64,000 bases of DNA from Gallaecimonas pentaromativorans. GTDB taxonomy: Bacteria; Pseudomonadota; Gammaproteobacteria; Enterobacterales; Gallaecimonadaceae. A model generated the notes under the pieces. The model saw only the letters and a program-made list of their open reading frames with translations, ran no database searches and had not been told where the DNA came from. How positions within the stretch are numbered: the first letter of the stretch is position 1; each line of letters begins with the position of its first letter. The stretch lies in assembly GCF_003751625.1 (NCBI RefSeq), contig NZ_RJUL01000006.1, forward strand, positions 186,001 through 250,000. Direction: 5' to 3'. This document shows positions 54,564 to 62,764 of the stretch, piece after piece. A program made the position numbers and the translations under genes.

Positions 54564-55738
54564 GCCATTTCTCCCCCTACTTTGGCGAATTCGGCGGCAC
54601 CTATGTGCCGGAGATCCTGGTCCCGGCCCTGGACCAACTGACCGAGGCCTTTGAAAGCGCCCTGGTCGACCCGAGCTTTCAAGAAGAGCTGGGCAAGCTG
54701 CTCAAGCACTATGCCGGCCGCCCCACTCCGCTTTATGAGGCGACTCATTTAAGCCCCAACCCCTTGGTGCGCATCTTCCTAAAACGTGAAGACTTGGTGC
54801 ACGGCGGCGCCCACAAGACCAACCAGGTTCTGGCCCAGGGCCTGCTGACCCAGCGTATGGGTAAAAAGGAAATCATCGCCGAAACCGGCGCTGGCCAGCA
54901 CGGGGTGGCTACCGCCATGGTGGCGGCCATGCTGGGCCTGAAGGCCCGCATCTACATGGGTGCCAAAGACTGTGAGCGCCAGCAGCCCAATGTCTATCGC
55001 ATGAAGCTGATGGGCGCCGAGGTTATTCCGGTGCATTCGGGCTCCGGCACCTTGAAAGACGCCGTCAACGAGGCGCTGCGCGATTGGGCCGCCAACTACG
55101 ACAGCGCCCACTACCTGCTGGGCACCGCTGCCGGCCCGCACCCCTTCCCGCATCTGGTGCGCGAGTTCCAGCGCATTATCGGTAAAGAAGCCAAGGCCCA
55201 GATGCTCGAAGCCATCGGCCGCTTGCCCGATGCCGCCATCGCCTGTGTGGGCGGCGGCTCCAATGCCATTGGCCTTTTTGCCGACTTTATCGAAGAAAAA
55301 GGCGTGGAGCTTATCGGCGTCGAACCCGGCGGCGAAGGCCTGGACACCGGCAAGCATGGCGCCCCTATCCACCTGGCCCGGGTCGGGATTTTGCACGGCA
55401 TGAAGAGCTACCTGATGCAGGACGGCGAAGGCCAGGTGGAAGAGTCTCACTCCATCTCTGCCGGCCTTGATTACCCGGCGGTGGGGCCGCAGCACGCCTA
55501 TCTCGCCCAGACCGGCCGCGCTCAGTATGTGGCCATCACCGACGATGAGGCCATCGAAGGCTTTAAAGCCCTGTGCCGCTCAGAGGGCATTATCCCGGCT
55601 ATTGAGTCTTCCCACGCCTTGGCTTACGCCCTCAAGCGCGCCAAAGCCGCCACCAAAGAAGAAGTGCTGCTGGTGAACCTTTCCGGCCGTGGCGATAAAG
55701 ATCTCAACACCATCATGAACCTGGAGGCCGCGCAATGA
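54560..55738 (+). CDS. trpB: Tryptophan synthase beta chain
   Basis: 392 residues. PLP Lys in [34 protein letters not shown] (phosphate loop) and [10 protein letters not shown]-type end ([14 protein letters not shown]). Makes Trp from indole and Ser. ATGA with trpCF. Confidence 0.99.
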   Translation: MSHFSPYFGEFGGTYVPEILVPALDQLTEAFESALVDPSFQEELGKLLKHYAGRPTPLYEATHLSPNPLVRIFLKREDLVHGGAHKTNQVLAQGLLTQRMGKKEIIAETGAGQHGVATAMVAAMLGLKARIYMGAKDCERQQPNVYRMKLMGAEVIPVHSGSGTLKDAVNEALRDWAANYDSAHYLLGTAAGPHPFPHLVREFQRIIGKEAKAQMLEAIGRLPDAAIACVGGGSNAIGLFADFIEEKGVELIGVEPGGEGLDTGKHGAPIHLARVGILHGMKSYLMQDGEGQVEESHSISAGLDYPAVGPQHAYLAQTGRAQYVAITDDEAIEGFKALCRSEGIIPAIESSHALAYALKRAKAATKEEVLLVNLSGRGDKDLNTIMNLEAAQ

Positions 55739-56517
55739 GCCTGTATGACGCGATGTTTGAGCGCCTGCGCGCCGACAAGGAAGGGGCTTTCATTCCCTTT
55801 TTGACCCTGGGTGACCCGGACCTGGAAACCAGCTTCGAACACCTTTGCATCATGGCCGAAAACGGCGCCGACGCCCTGGAGCTGGGCATGCCCTTTTCCG
55901 ACCCGGTAGCAGACGGCCCCACCATCCAGGCCGCTACCTTGCGCGCCCTAGGGGCCGGCACCACCCCGAAAAAGGCCCTCGGCCTTATTCGCCGCTTAAA
56001 AGACAAGTACCCAGAGCTGCCGGTAGGGCTACTCACCTACGCTAACCTGGTGTTTGCAGCCGGTATCGAGCAGTTCTACCAAGATGCCAAAGCCGCCGGG
56101 GTGGACTCGGTGCTGGTGGCCGACGTGCCACTCAAAGAATCCGCACCTTTTGTGGCCGCTGCCAAAGCCGCCAGTGTGGCGCCGGTGATGATAGCCCCCC
56201 CCAACGCCACGGATGCCACCTTAAAAGCGGTGGCCGAGCTTAGCGAGGGCTATGTGTATCTGGTGTCTCGCGCCGGGGTAACCGGCACCGAAACCGCCGC
56301 CGGCAAGCCCCTTGGCCACATCATCGAGACCTTAAAGGGCTATAACTCGGCGCCGGTGGTGCTGGGCTTTGGCATCAGCGAACCATCTCAAGTCAAAGCC
56401 GCCCTGGCCTCTGGCTGCGACGGCGCCATCAGCGGCAGTGCCACGGTTAAAGCTGCCGAGCGCAGCCCCCATGCCCTGGCCCGCTTTGTCGAAGGCATGA
56501 AAGCGGCCAGCCGCTGA
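55735..56517 (+). CDS. trpA: Tryptophan synthase alpha chain
   Basis: 260 residues. Catalytic Glu in [18 protein letters not shown], Asp in [19 protein letters not shown] loop, and GFGISEP. Cleaves indole-glycerol phosphate. ATGA with trpB. Last gene of the operon; a terminator follows. Confidence 0.99.
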   Translation: MSLYDAMFERLRADKEGAFIPFLTLGDPDLETSFEHLCIMAENGADALELGMPFSDPVADGPTIQAATLRALGAGTTPKKALGLIRRLKDKYPELPVGLLTYANLVFAAGIEQFYQDAKAAGVDSVLVADVPLKESAPFVAAAKAASVAPVMIAPPNATDATLKAVAELSEGYVYLVSRAGVTGTETAAGKPLGHIIETLKGYNSAPVVLGFGISEPSQVKAALASGCDGAISGSATVKAAERSPHALARFVEGMKAASR

Positions 56518-56522
56518 GCATT

Positions 56523-56546
56523 AAAGGGCCCAACCGGGCCTTTTTC
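56523..56546 (+). terminator. Terminator of the trp operon
   Basis: AAAGGGCCC/GGGCCTTT with AACC loop followed by TTTTTC, 6 bases after the trpA stop. Confidence 0.85.
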
Positions 56547-56559
56547 ACAAGAGAGACCG

Positions 56560-56781
56560 ATGCTGGATAAAGAAAGGATTTTAACGCTGGCCAACACCCG
56601 GATGCCTTTTGGCAAGTACCAGGGCAAGTCGCTGATGGCGCTGCCGGAGGAATATCTTTTGTGGTTTCAGCACAAGGGCTTTCCCGAAGGGGAGCTGGGC
56701 CAGCTGATGGCCCTGGCACTGGCGCTGAAGGTAGAAGGACTGGACCGGTTGCTCGACCCGCTGCAGAAAACGCAGCCATAA
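56560..56781 (+). CDS. DUF3820 family small protein
   Basis: 73 residues. MPFGKYQGKSLMALPEEYLLWF is the DUF3820 signature. A family member in Pseudomonas was reported as quorum-sensing-regulated, but the function is unknown. AGAGAG upstream of the ATG. It starts 42 bases after trpA behind the terminator, so read-through from trp is possible. Confidence 0.88.
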   Translation: MLDKERILTLANTRMPFGKYQGKSLMALPEEYLLWFQHKGFPEGELGQLMALALALKVEGLDRLLDPLQKTQP

Positions 56782-56810
56782 AAAAAGGACGCCTAAGCGT
56801 CCTTTTTATT
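56779..56810. terminator. Bidirectional terminator, DUF3820 and cold-shock genes
   Basis: AAGGACGC/GCGTCCTT stem around CTAA with A and T flanks, between convergent genes. Confidence 0.9.
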
Positions 56811-56827
56811 CACCGCGATATTGTCTC

Positions 56828-57037
56828 TTACTGAGCAATAACGTTGGCAGCTTGAGGGCCTTTTTGGCCTTGCTCAACGGTGAAAGAAACTTTTTGGCCT
56901 TCTTTCAGTACTTTGAAGCCAGTACCTTGGATAGCGCGGAAGTGAACGAATACGTCAGCACCGCCGTTCTCGGGGGTGATGAAGCCGTAACCTTTCTCTT
57001 CGTTGAACCATTTTACGGTGCCAGTAGTGTTGGACAT
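56828..57037 (-). CDS. Cold-shock-domain protein
   Basis: 69-residue CspA/CspE-type nucleic-acid chaperone. RNP1 KGYGFI and RNP2 VFVHF are intact, opening [14 protein letters not shown]. The ATG at 57037 has AGGAGA eight bases upstream; 15 more in-frame codons upstream are not conserved. The upstream region (57038-57316, 279 bases) holds its promoter but no classic cold box that I can identify. Confidence 0.97.
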   Translation of the reverse strand: MSNTTGTVKWFNEEKGYGFITPENGGADVFVHFRAIQGTGFKVLKEGQKVSFTVEQGQKGPQAANVIAQ

Positions 57038-57197
57038 GGTAGTCTCCTGAAGTTTGACTGTGCGCCTGCGCGCATTAAACAAATTACTTATGATTACAAA
57101 CAGTTAGTGAAGCTTCAGGACAACATTACTGGGTAAAGCGAATGTGTAGATGAAGTATTCAAATCTTGACTGTTACATAAAGTAAGACCGCACTTTG

Positions 57198-57233
57198 CGG
57201 CCGGTGCAAATAATAGCACAAGGTTACCGGCCG
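57198..57233. repeat. Nested inverted repeat in the csp upstream gap
   Basis: CGGCCGGT (57198-57205) pairs with ACCGGCCG (57226-57233), and inside GTGC (57204-57207) can pair with GCAC (57216-57219), competing at two bases. No T-run, so not a terminator. Could be a regulatory hairpin for the cold-shock gene or a transcript end of the GNAT-C39 gene. Confidence 0.3.
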
Positions 57234-57316
57234 TACAGGACTATTTTTGAGACCTGGAATAAAATGCAATCGGCTGTTTCTTAACGACAATCCCTCAAGG
57301 CAACGTTTTGGGCTGC

Positions 57317-58399
57317 TCATCTGAGCAGCAATGCCGCCGAATATTGCCGCCGCCCGAGCCGGGCCATTCGCAAAAAAGCCTCTAAGGGCACCGGCATGGC
57401 GATGTTGTCGGTGACGCTTTCCACGTCTTCGAGATCCGGGTCGTGGAGGTAGACAAAACGCTGGTCCATGGCCACCACCAACACCCAGTGCGGCGCCTTC
57501 TCGTTGTGCATCAGGTAGGTGGAGATAAGCACCAACGCCAGGCCGCCACCGTCTAAGTGCCGGGCCAGGGCGTCAAGCTCCAGTCGCTGATAGATGCGCT
57601 GAATACCGGCTTTTTTAAGACGCTTGGAAAAATCCTCGTGGACCACGGTGATAATGCGCTTTTTCTCCGGGTTCCTAACCCCTTCAATAAAAGGCACCTC
57701 CCGGTCCGACACGCACAGGCCCACCTCCAAGCCCTGGGCGGCAGCGGCCAGGGCCAGGCCTTCACCGGAGCAGCCGCCGTGGCCGGAAGTCATATAAATG
57801 GTGGTGGACTCGCGCCAGAGGTTGAGCTCGTCGCTGATGCGCGGCTTGTGTTTTTTCTTGAGCGCCGACAGCGCCATCAGCAGGCAAGACGGGCCGCAGG
57901 TAAAGCGAGTTTGCTGCGGGTAAAAAGGCACCTTGAGGCTACCTTTGGGCAGCTTTCCCTTGATGCGTTTTTCCATGCGCAGGCCGTCACTGCCGTCTTC
58001 GTAGTAAGCCAGCAGCGGAGCGATGGTCTTAAAGCCAAAGCGCTCATAAAGGCCGATGGCGGCCACATTGTCGCCCTGCACTTCCAGACGAATAGCCACC
58101 GAGCCCTCGGTAATGGCGGCCGCTTCGATTTTTTCCATCAGCAATTTGGCAATACCGCGGCCGCGGGCAGCAGGGTCCACCGCCAGCGAATACAGGCGGG
58201 CCAGCGCCGTGCCCTTTTTCAGCAGCAGCACCGCCGCTCCCAGCAGTTTGGTCTTGTCTTCGGCCACCCACACCTGGCCGTGGGCGTCTTTTAACAGGTG
58301 GCGCCAGCGGCGCCGGTCCAGGCGGTCATGGGTAAAGGCTTTGTTCTCCAGGGCGTGGAGATCGTCAAGGTCGGCAATGGTGGCCAGGCGCGCTTTCAT
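57317..58399 (-). CDS. GNAT acetyltransferase / C39-like peptidase fusion (DUF3335)
   Basis: 360 residues, two domains. Residues 1-145 form a GNAT/RimI-type N-acyltransferase with acetyl-CoA loop RGRGIAKLL and ERFGFKT. Residues 155-360 form a papain-like C39-type domain (DUF3335): catalytic Cys168 in TRFTCGPSCLL, His in APHWVLVVAMD and Asp in YLHDPDLED. ATG at 58399. Divergent from the RimK-like ligase gene with 150 bases between. The peptidase could process a peptide made or modified by the ligase and acylated by the GNAT. The substrate is not known. Confidence 0.88.
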   Translation of the reverse strand: MKARLATIADLDDLHALENKAFTHDRLDRRRWRHLLKDAHGQVWVAEDKTKLLGAAVLLLKKGTALARLYSLAVDPAARGRGIAKLLMEKIEAAAITEGSVAIRLEVQGDNVAAIGLYERFGFKTIAPLLAYYEDGSDGLRMEKRIKGKLPKGSLKVPFYPQQTRFTCGPSCLLMALSALKKKHKPRISDELNLWRESTTIYMTSGHGGCSGEGLALAAAAQGLEVGLCVSDREVPFIEGVRNPEKKRIITVVHEDFSKRLKKAGIQRIYQRLELDALARHLDGGGLALVLISTYLMHNEKAPHWVLVVAMDQRFVYLHDPDLEDVESVTDNIAMPVPLEAFLRMARLGRRQYSAALLLR

Positions 58400-58549
58400 G
58401 GGTCATACCCTTTACAGGACTGGCTGCACAATAGCCACAATTAACACCAACTTACAGCAAAGGATATTTGTCCTTAGAACAAGAAATCCTTGTTTGCGAG
58501 CCCCGCTTATTACGCGCATCCTTTGTGCCAATTAACACAGGAGTGACCC

Positions 58550-59968
58550 ATGACCCGGCTTTACATCCTCCTCAAGGACACCAAACAGTGGGGAGGCCTC
58601 TACCCTTCCGACGATCTGCTCACCGCCCGCCAATACCTGAAATTGCCGCCGACCAAAGGCGACGACAAAGTCCAGGTGCTGAACCTCACCGGCAGCTACC
58701 GCTATCTGGGTGAAGGTTACTATTGCTCCCTGCTGGCCGAAGCCCGTGGTCACCGGGTGCTGCCCTCCGTTGCCACCTTGAACGATTTGGCCAGCCGTGG
58801 CTTGTACGGCCCTGAAGTCAAGACCATCAAGGCCCCCAAAGAGGCGGATATCACCTTTCGCATCTTCTTTGGCCGCACGCTAAACCCGGAGTTTGCCGAA
58901 CTCGGTTTGCAGCTTTTTGACCGTTTCCCAGCCCCTATTCTGGAAGCGAGCCTCAAAGACGGCATCATTACCAAGCTAAAACCCAAGGGGCTTTCCAATC
59001 TCACCGATGAAGAAGAAACCCTCTTTGCCGAGGCGCTGGACGCCTTTTCTCACAAGATTTGGCGCGTCAAAAAGCCCAAACGCAAGTACCGCTTTGACTT
59101 GGCGATGCTGGTGGACCCAGAAGAAAAGCTGCCGCCGTCTGATACCGGCGCCCTTAAGCGCTTTATTCGCGCCGGCCGCACCCTGGGGGTGCAGGTAGAC
59201 CTGATTACCCACAAGCAGGCGGCGCGCCTGGCCGAATACGACGGCCTTTTTATCCGCGAAACCACCAGCATTCATGGCCCCAGCTTTCAAATGGCGCGCC
59301 GCGCCGAGAACCTGGGCCTGGCGGTGATTGACACCCCGGAAGCCATCTTGCGCTGCACCAATAAGATTTATCTGGCCGAGCGGATGGAGCAGGCCAAGGT
59401 GGCCATTCCCAAAACCCGGGTGGTACAGCGCGGTGACGACGACGCGCTGGAAGCGGCGGCCGCCGATCTGGGCTTTCCGCTGGTGATGAAAATTCCCGAC
59501 GGCGCCTTCTCGCGTGGGGTAGTCAAAGCCCAGAGCCTGGAAGACGTGCGCAAGCATGCCGCCGGTTTCTTCAAGCAATCGGCGATGATCTTGCTGCAAG
59601 AGTATTGCTACACCGAGTTCGACTGGCGGGTGGGCGTGCTTAATAAAGAGCCGCTTTTTGTCAGCAAGTATTTCATGAGCCGCGGCCACTGGCAGATCTA
59701 CAACCACTCGGGCAAGAAAACCCAGTCCGGCGGCTTTGAAACCCTGCCGGTAGCGGCGGCACCGAAAAAGGTGGTGGAAACCGCCGTCAAGGCCGCCAAC
59801 CTGATGGGTGACAGCCTGTTTGGGGTGGACCTGAAAGTGGTAGACGGCAAGCCGGTGGTGATTGAGGTGAACGACAACCCCAACGTCGACTCCGGTGTCG
59901 AGGACAAGGTCCTCGGCGACCAGCTGTATCTCACCATCATGCAGGAATTGGTCAAGCGCATGAGTTGA
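58550..59968 (+). CDS. RimK-like ATP-grasp ligase with RLAN domain
   Basis: 472 residues. Residues 1-230 look like the RLAN domain (RimK-like ligase N-terminal), including YRYLGEGYYCSLLAEARGHRV. Residues 280-470 are the ATP-grasp core with MKIPDGAFSRGVVK, QEYCYTEFDWRVGVL, and DLKVVDGKPVVIEVNDNPN, the metal-binding end. ATP-grasp enzymes of this type join a carboxylate and an amine, in RimK adding Glu to ribosomal protein S6. AGGAGTG upstream of ATG. The gene is divergent from the GNAT-C39 fusion; the two are probably functional partners. Acceptor unknown. Confidence 0.9.
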   Translation: MTRLYILLKDTKQWGGLYPSDDLLTARQYLKLPPTKGDDKVQVLNLTGSYRYLGEGYYCSLLAEARGHRVLPSVATLNDLASRGLYGPEVKTIKAPKEADITFRIFFGRTLNPEFAELGLQLFDRFPAPILEASLKDGIITKLKPKGLSNLTDEEETLFAEALDAFSHKIWRVKKPKRKYRFDLAMLVDPEEKLPPSDTGALKRFIRAGRTLGVQVDLITHKQAARLAEYDGLFIRETTSIHGPSFQMARRAENLGLAVIDTPEAILRCTNKIYLAERMEQAKVAIPKTRVVQRGDDDALEAAAADLGFPLVMKIPDGAFSRGVVKAQSLEDVRKHAAGFFKQSAMILLQEYCYTEFDWRVGVLNKEPLFVSKYFMSRGHWQIYNHSGKKTQSGGFETLPVAAAPKKVVETAVKAANLMGDSLFGVDLKVVDGKPVVIEVNDNPNVDSGVEDKVLGDQLYLTIMQELVKRMS

Positions 59969-60001
59969 CGTAGACTGGGCGGCAGTTGTTCGGAGGAATA
60001 C

Positions 60002-60535
60002 ATGGCTTTTCTCGATTACCTGCCGCTTATCGCGTTTTTTATTGCATACAAGTTGACCAATATTTACACCGCCACCTGGGTACTGATCGGGGCCAGCGCC
60101 CTGATGCTGGTGGTGGTGAAACTGGTTAAAAAATCGGTTTCCAAGCAGCAGTGGTGGCTATTTGCCGCCGTGGTGGTCTTTGGTGGCCTGACCCTGGCCT
60201 TCCGCTCCGATCTCTTTATCAAGTGGAAAGTCACGGTGGTTTATGCCGCCTTCGCCATCGCCCTTATCGGCGCCCAGATGAGCGGTAAAAGCCTGCTTAA
60301 ATCCATGCTGGGCGAGCAACTCAAATTGCCTGACGGGGTGTGGCGCAACATCACCTTTGGCTGGGGCGGGTTCTTCCTGGTGATGGCGGCTTTGAACCTG
60401 GTGGTGGCCTATCACTTCTCCCAGGATGCCTGGGTTAACTTCAAGCTGTTTGGCACCACGGCCCTTAGCCTGCTGGCCTGCGTGATAACCGGCATGGTGA
60501 TTTACAAGCACTTGCCGGAAGAAGAAAAATCCTAA
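60002..60535 (+). CDS. yciB: Inner-membrane septation/transport protein YciB
   Basis: 177 residues with five helices (PLIAFFIAYKLTNIYTATW, WLFAAVVVFGGLTLAF, and others), the same size as E. coli YciB (179). YciB is linked to envelope integrity and septation. It stands 33 bases after the ligase gene, perhaps in the same transcript. In E. coli yciB also lies near trp. Confidence 0.93.
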   Translation: MAFLDYLPLIAFFIAYKLTNIYTATWVLIGASALMLVVVKLVKKSVSKQQWWLFAAVVVFGGLTLAFRSDLFIKWKVTVVYAAFAIALIGAQMSGKSLLKSMLGEQLKLPDGVWRNITFGWGGFFLVMAALNLVVAYHFSQDAWVNFKLFGTTALSLLACVITGMVIYKHLPEEEKS

Positions 60536-60560
60536 AAAAGCCGCCATCTGGCGGCTTTTT
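60535..60560. terminator. Bidirectional terminator, yciB and chemoreceptor
   Basis: AAAAAGCCGCC/GGCGGCTTTTT stem around ATCT between convergent genes. Confidence 0.9.
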
Positions 60561-62620
60561 CATATCTTAAATCGCCCCACTACCTGGCTTAGCCGCAGCG
60601 CCGTGTCTTCTACCGCGTCTCCTTCTTCAGCGCTTTGCCGGGCGTGGTCGGCACTTTGCTTGGCCATGCCGTCGATATTGCTCAGGTTCTGGTTGATGTC
60701 GCTGACCACCATCGATTGCTGCTCGGTAGCGGCCGCTATCTGGTCGGCACGGTTACTGACGGTACTGAGCCGCATCTGAATTTGGGCAAAGGCCTGGGTG
60801 GCCTCTTCCACCGCCGCCAAGGTGCCGTCTACCTCGATAAGGCCACTTTCCATGGCCTCCACCGTACCTTTCACGCCGCTTTGCAGGCGGGTGATCATCT
60901 GCTGGATATTCTGGGTGGACTCCTGGGTGCGCCCGGCAAGGGTGCGCACTTCATCCGCCACCACCGCAAAGCCCCGGCCAGACTCACCGGCCCGGGCCGC
61001 TTCAATAGCGGCGTTAAGGGCTAAAAGGTTGGTCTGCTCGGCAATGGAGCCAATCACATCCAGCACCGTGACAATGTTCTGGGCTTCTTTTTCCAAAAGC
61101 GATACCGCTTCAGAGGCCTGGGCCATGGTGCTGGATAACGCGCGGGTCTGGCTCACCGATTTACCGGCAAGCTCGGAGCCGTGCTCGGCGTCCAAACTGG
61201 CGGCGCGGGCTTCTTTGGCCGAATCGCCGGCGCTTTGCGCCACTTCCTGGATGGAGGCGGTGATTTGTTCGGTGGCGGTCACCAGCTGCTCCAAGGAGCG
61301 CACCTGATCGTTAATGACCCCCAAGGTCCGTGAGCCGCTGCCTTTGACCTCCTGGGCATGGCTGCTCATCTCCTTGGCGACCCCGGCCACTTCCTGCATT
61401 TGCAGCTGCAACTGGCGCATCAAATCGTTGAAGTGGTGCGCCAGTTGGCCCAGTTCGTCGTTGTTGGTGACCTCAACCCTTGCCGTGAGATCCCCTTCCC
61501 CTTCAGCAATATCCTTGATGCGGCGCTGCAAGTGGCCGGTGGTGCGGGCCACGTAGCTTGGAATATAGAGTCCGATGGCAATAAAAATGGCAAGGATCAC
61601 CGCCGCCGCCCCCCAGAGCATAAAGAGGCGCCGCTCGGCCGCGTCATGGGCGGCCTTGGTGGTGTCCTTGGTGTAGCCGTCGATAAGCTCGGTGCTTTGG
61701 TCGAGCAAGGTGCGGATCTTTTCAAATTCTTCGCTCGAATCAAGGCTACTCAAGCTGGTGCGGTTGGCAAGTTGGGCGTCCGAGTGCTTGAGCCACTGCT
61801 GGGCGTTGTTGTGAAAGGCGGTGACCAATTGAGTGACCTTGGGCAGCTGCGACTTCTCGGCAGCGGTAGCAGAGCGGGTCATGGCCTGCTGGAAGTTGTG
61901 GTCGCGAATGGCAAGGGCTGCTTTGGTGTCTTTACCTTCCATAGACAGCACCATGGCCTCCTGCTGGGCCACCAGCGCCTGGTAAAAATCCCGGTCAGCC
62001 TGAATAACGGCATCGATGGCCGGCAGCAGTTTGGCAAGCTCGCTACTGCCCATAATTTCATTGCCATCGCCACTGGCCTTTAGCAGCGCATTGATATGTT
62101 CTTCAATCAGTTCGGTGCTTTGGTCCATGTAAAGGCGGATTTTTTCAAAATCATCGGTGGAGTCGATGCTGCTAAGAGACACCTGGGCATTGAGCTTGGC
62201 GGTGGCCTTTTGCTGCCAGTCCACCACCTGGCGGCGAAAGTCGCTAACAAGGGCATCGACTTTTGGCAAGGGAGTGAGGTCGGCCGCCAGCTGCGAGCGT
62301 TTTAACGCCTGGCCGATATTGTCATTGAGGGTGGCCATGGCCTCGGCGGTGTCCTTGCCTTCCATTTTGCGCACCATGGCCTGCTGGCGGGCCACTAGCG
62401 ACTGATAAAAATCTCGGTCAGCCTGCAACACCGCATTGACTGCCGGTATCAACCTAACCAAGGTATCGTCATTTTGCTGCTGCAGCGCCTTGGTGCCAAA
62501 ATGGGCCAGGGCAGTCAGGCTTAAGGTAAGCACCGTCAGCACCAGCAAGGCAATGCGTATTTTATTGCTAAGGGAAAGCGACATAGGAGGCCCCGGTGTG
62601 AGTGAACCAGTCATCGGCAT
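60560..62620 (-). CDS. Methyl-accepting chemotaxis protein with duplicated sensor domain
   Basis: 686 residues. TM1 about 22-42, a long helical periplasmic domain to about 330, TM2 ([23 protein letters not shown]), HAMP about 355-410, and the signalling helix with [32 protein letters not shown]. The periplasmic region has two copies of a 141-residue unit: [21 protein letters not shown] from residue 57 and [21 protein letters not shown] from 198, both ending in a DQSTELI segment. ATG start at 62620 is preceded by AAGGCGGG; the in-frame ATG at 62584 ([11 protein letters not shown]) starts like typical chemoreceptors but has no ribosome-binding site. No C-terminal CheR pentapeptide. Confidence 0.93.
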   Translation of the reverse strand: MPMTGSLTPGPPMSLSLSNKIRIALLVLTVLTLSLTALAHFGTKALQQQNDDTLVRLIPAVNAVLQADRDFYQSLVARQQAMVRKMEGKDTAEAMATLNDNIGQALKRSQLAADLTPLPKVDALVSDFRRQVVDWQQKATAKLNAQVSLSSIDSTDDFEKIRLYMDQSTELIEEHINALLKASGDGNEIMGSSELAKLLPAIDAVIQADRDFYQALVAQQEAMVLSMEGKDTKAALAIRDHNFQQAMTRSATAAEKSQLPKVTQLVTAFHNNAQQWLKHSDAQLANRTSLSSLDSSEEFEKIRTLLDQSTELIDGYTKDTTKAAHDAAERRLFMLWGAAAVILAIFIAIGLYIPSYVARTTGHLQRRIKDIAEGEGDLTARVEVTNNDELGQLAHHFNDLMRQLQLQMQEVAGVAKEMSSHAQEVKGSGSRTLGVINDQVRSLEQLVTATEQITASIQEVAQSAGDSAKEARAASLDAEHGSELAGKSVSQTRALSSTMAQASEAVSLLEKEAQNIVTVLDVIGSIAEQTNLLALNAAIEAARAGESGRGFAVVADEVRTLAGRTQESTQNIQQMITRLQSGVKGTVEAMESGLIEVDGTLAAVEEATQAFAQIQMRLSTVSNRADQIAAATEQQSMVVSDINQNLSNIDGMAKQSADHARQSAEEGDAVEDTALRLSQVVGRFKI
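60580..61560 (-). repeat. Direct repeat copy A (chemoreceptor signalling half)
   Basis: The DNA for the signalling half is repeated almost base for base at about 62785-63765, with few differences over long stretches (for example the methylation-helix and hairpin-tip region). This is recent duplication or gene conversion between the tandem receptors. Coordinates are approximate. Confidence 0.75.
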
Positions 62621-62725
62621 CCCGCCTTAAATGACCGAAAAAACAACCACAAACGACACCTTATAGATAGTCAACAATCCTTGACCCGTAAAATGCGCCC
62701 CCCAAAAGCCCCCCTCTAGCACCCA

Positions 62726-62754
62726 TAAAAAAGGCCTGCATGATGCAGGCCTTT
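62726..62754 (-). terminator. Terminator of the second chemoreceptor
   Basis: AAAGGCCTGCA/TGCAGGCCTTT (62730-62740 with 62744-62754) followed on the minus strand by TTTATGGG; it sits between the two chemoreceptor genes. Confidence 0.9.
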
Positions 62755-62764
62755 GGTCATTGGC

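Noticed and set aside
62582-62600. Ribosome-binding site for the chemoreceptor start at 62584
   Set aside because: The mRNA there reads CCTCCT, which is anti-Shine-Dalgarno sequence, not a binding site. The upstream ATG has AAGG and is used instead, with the shorter start left as an alternative.
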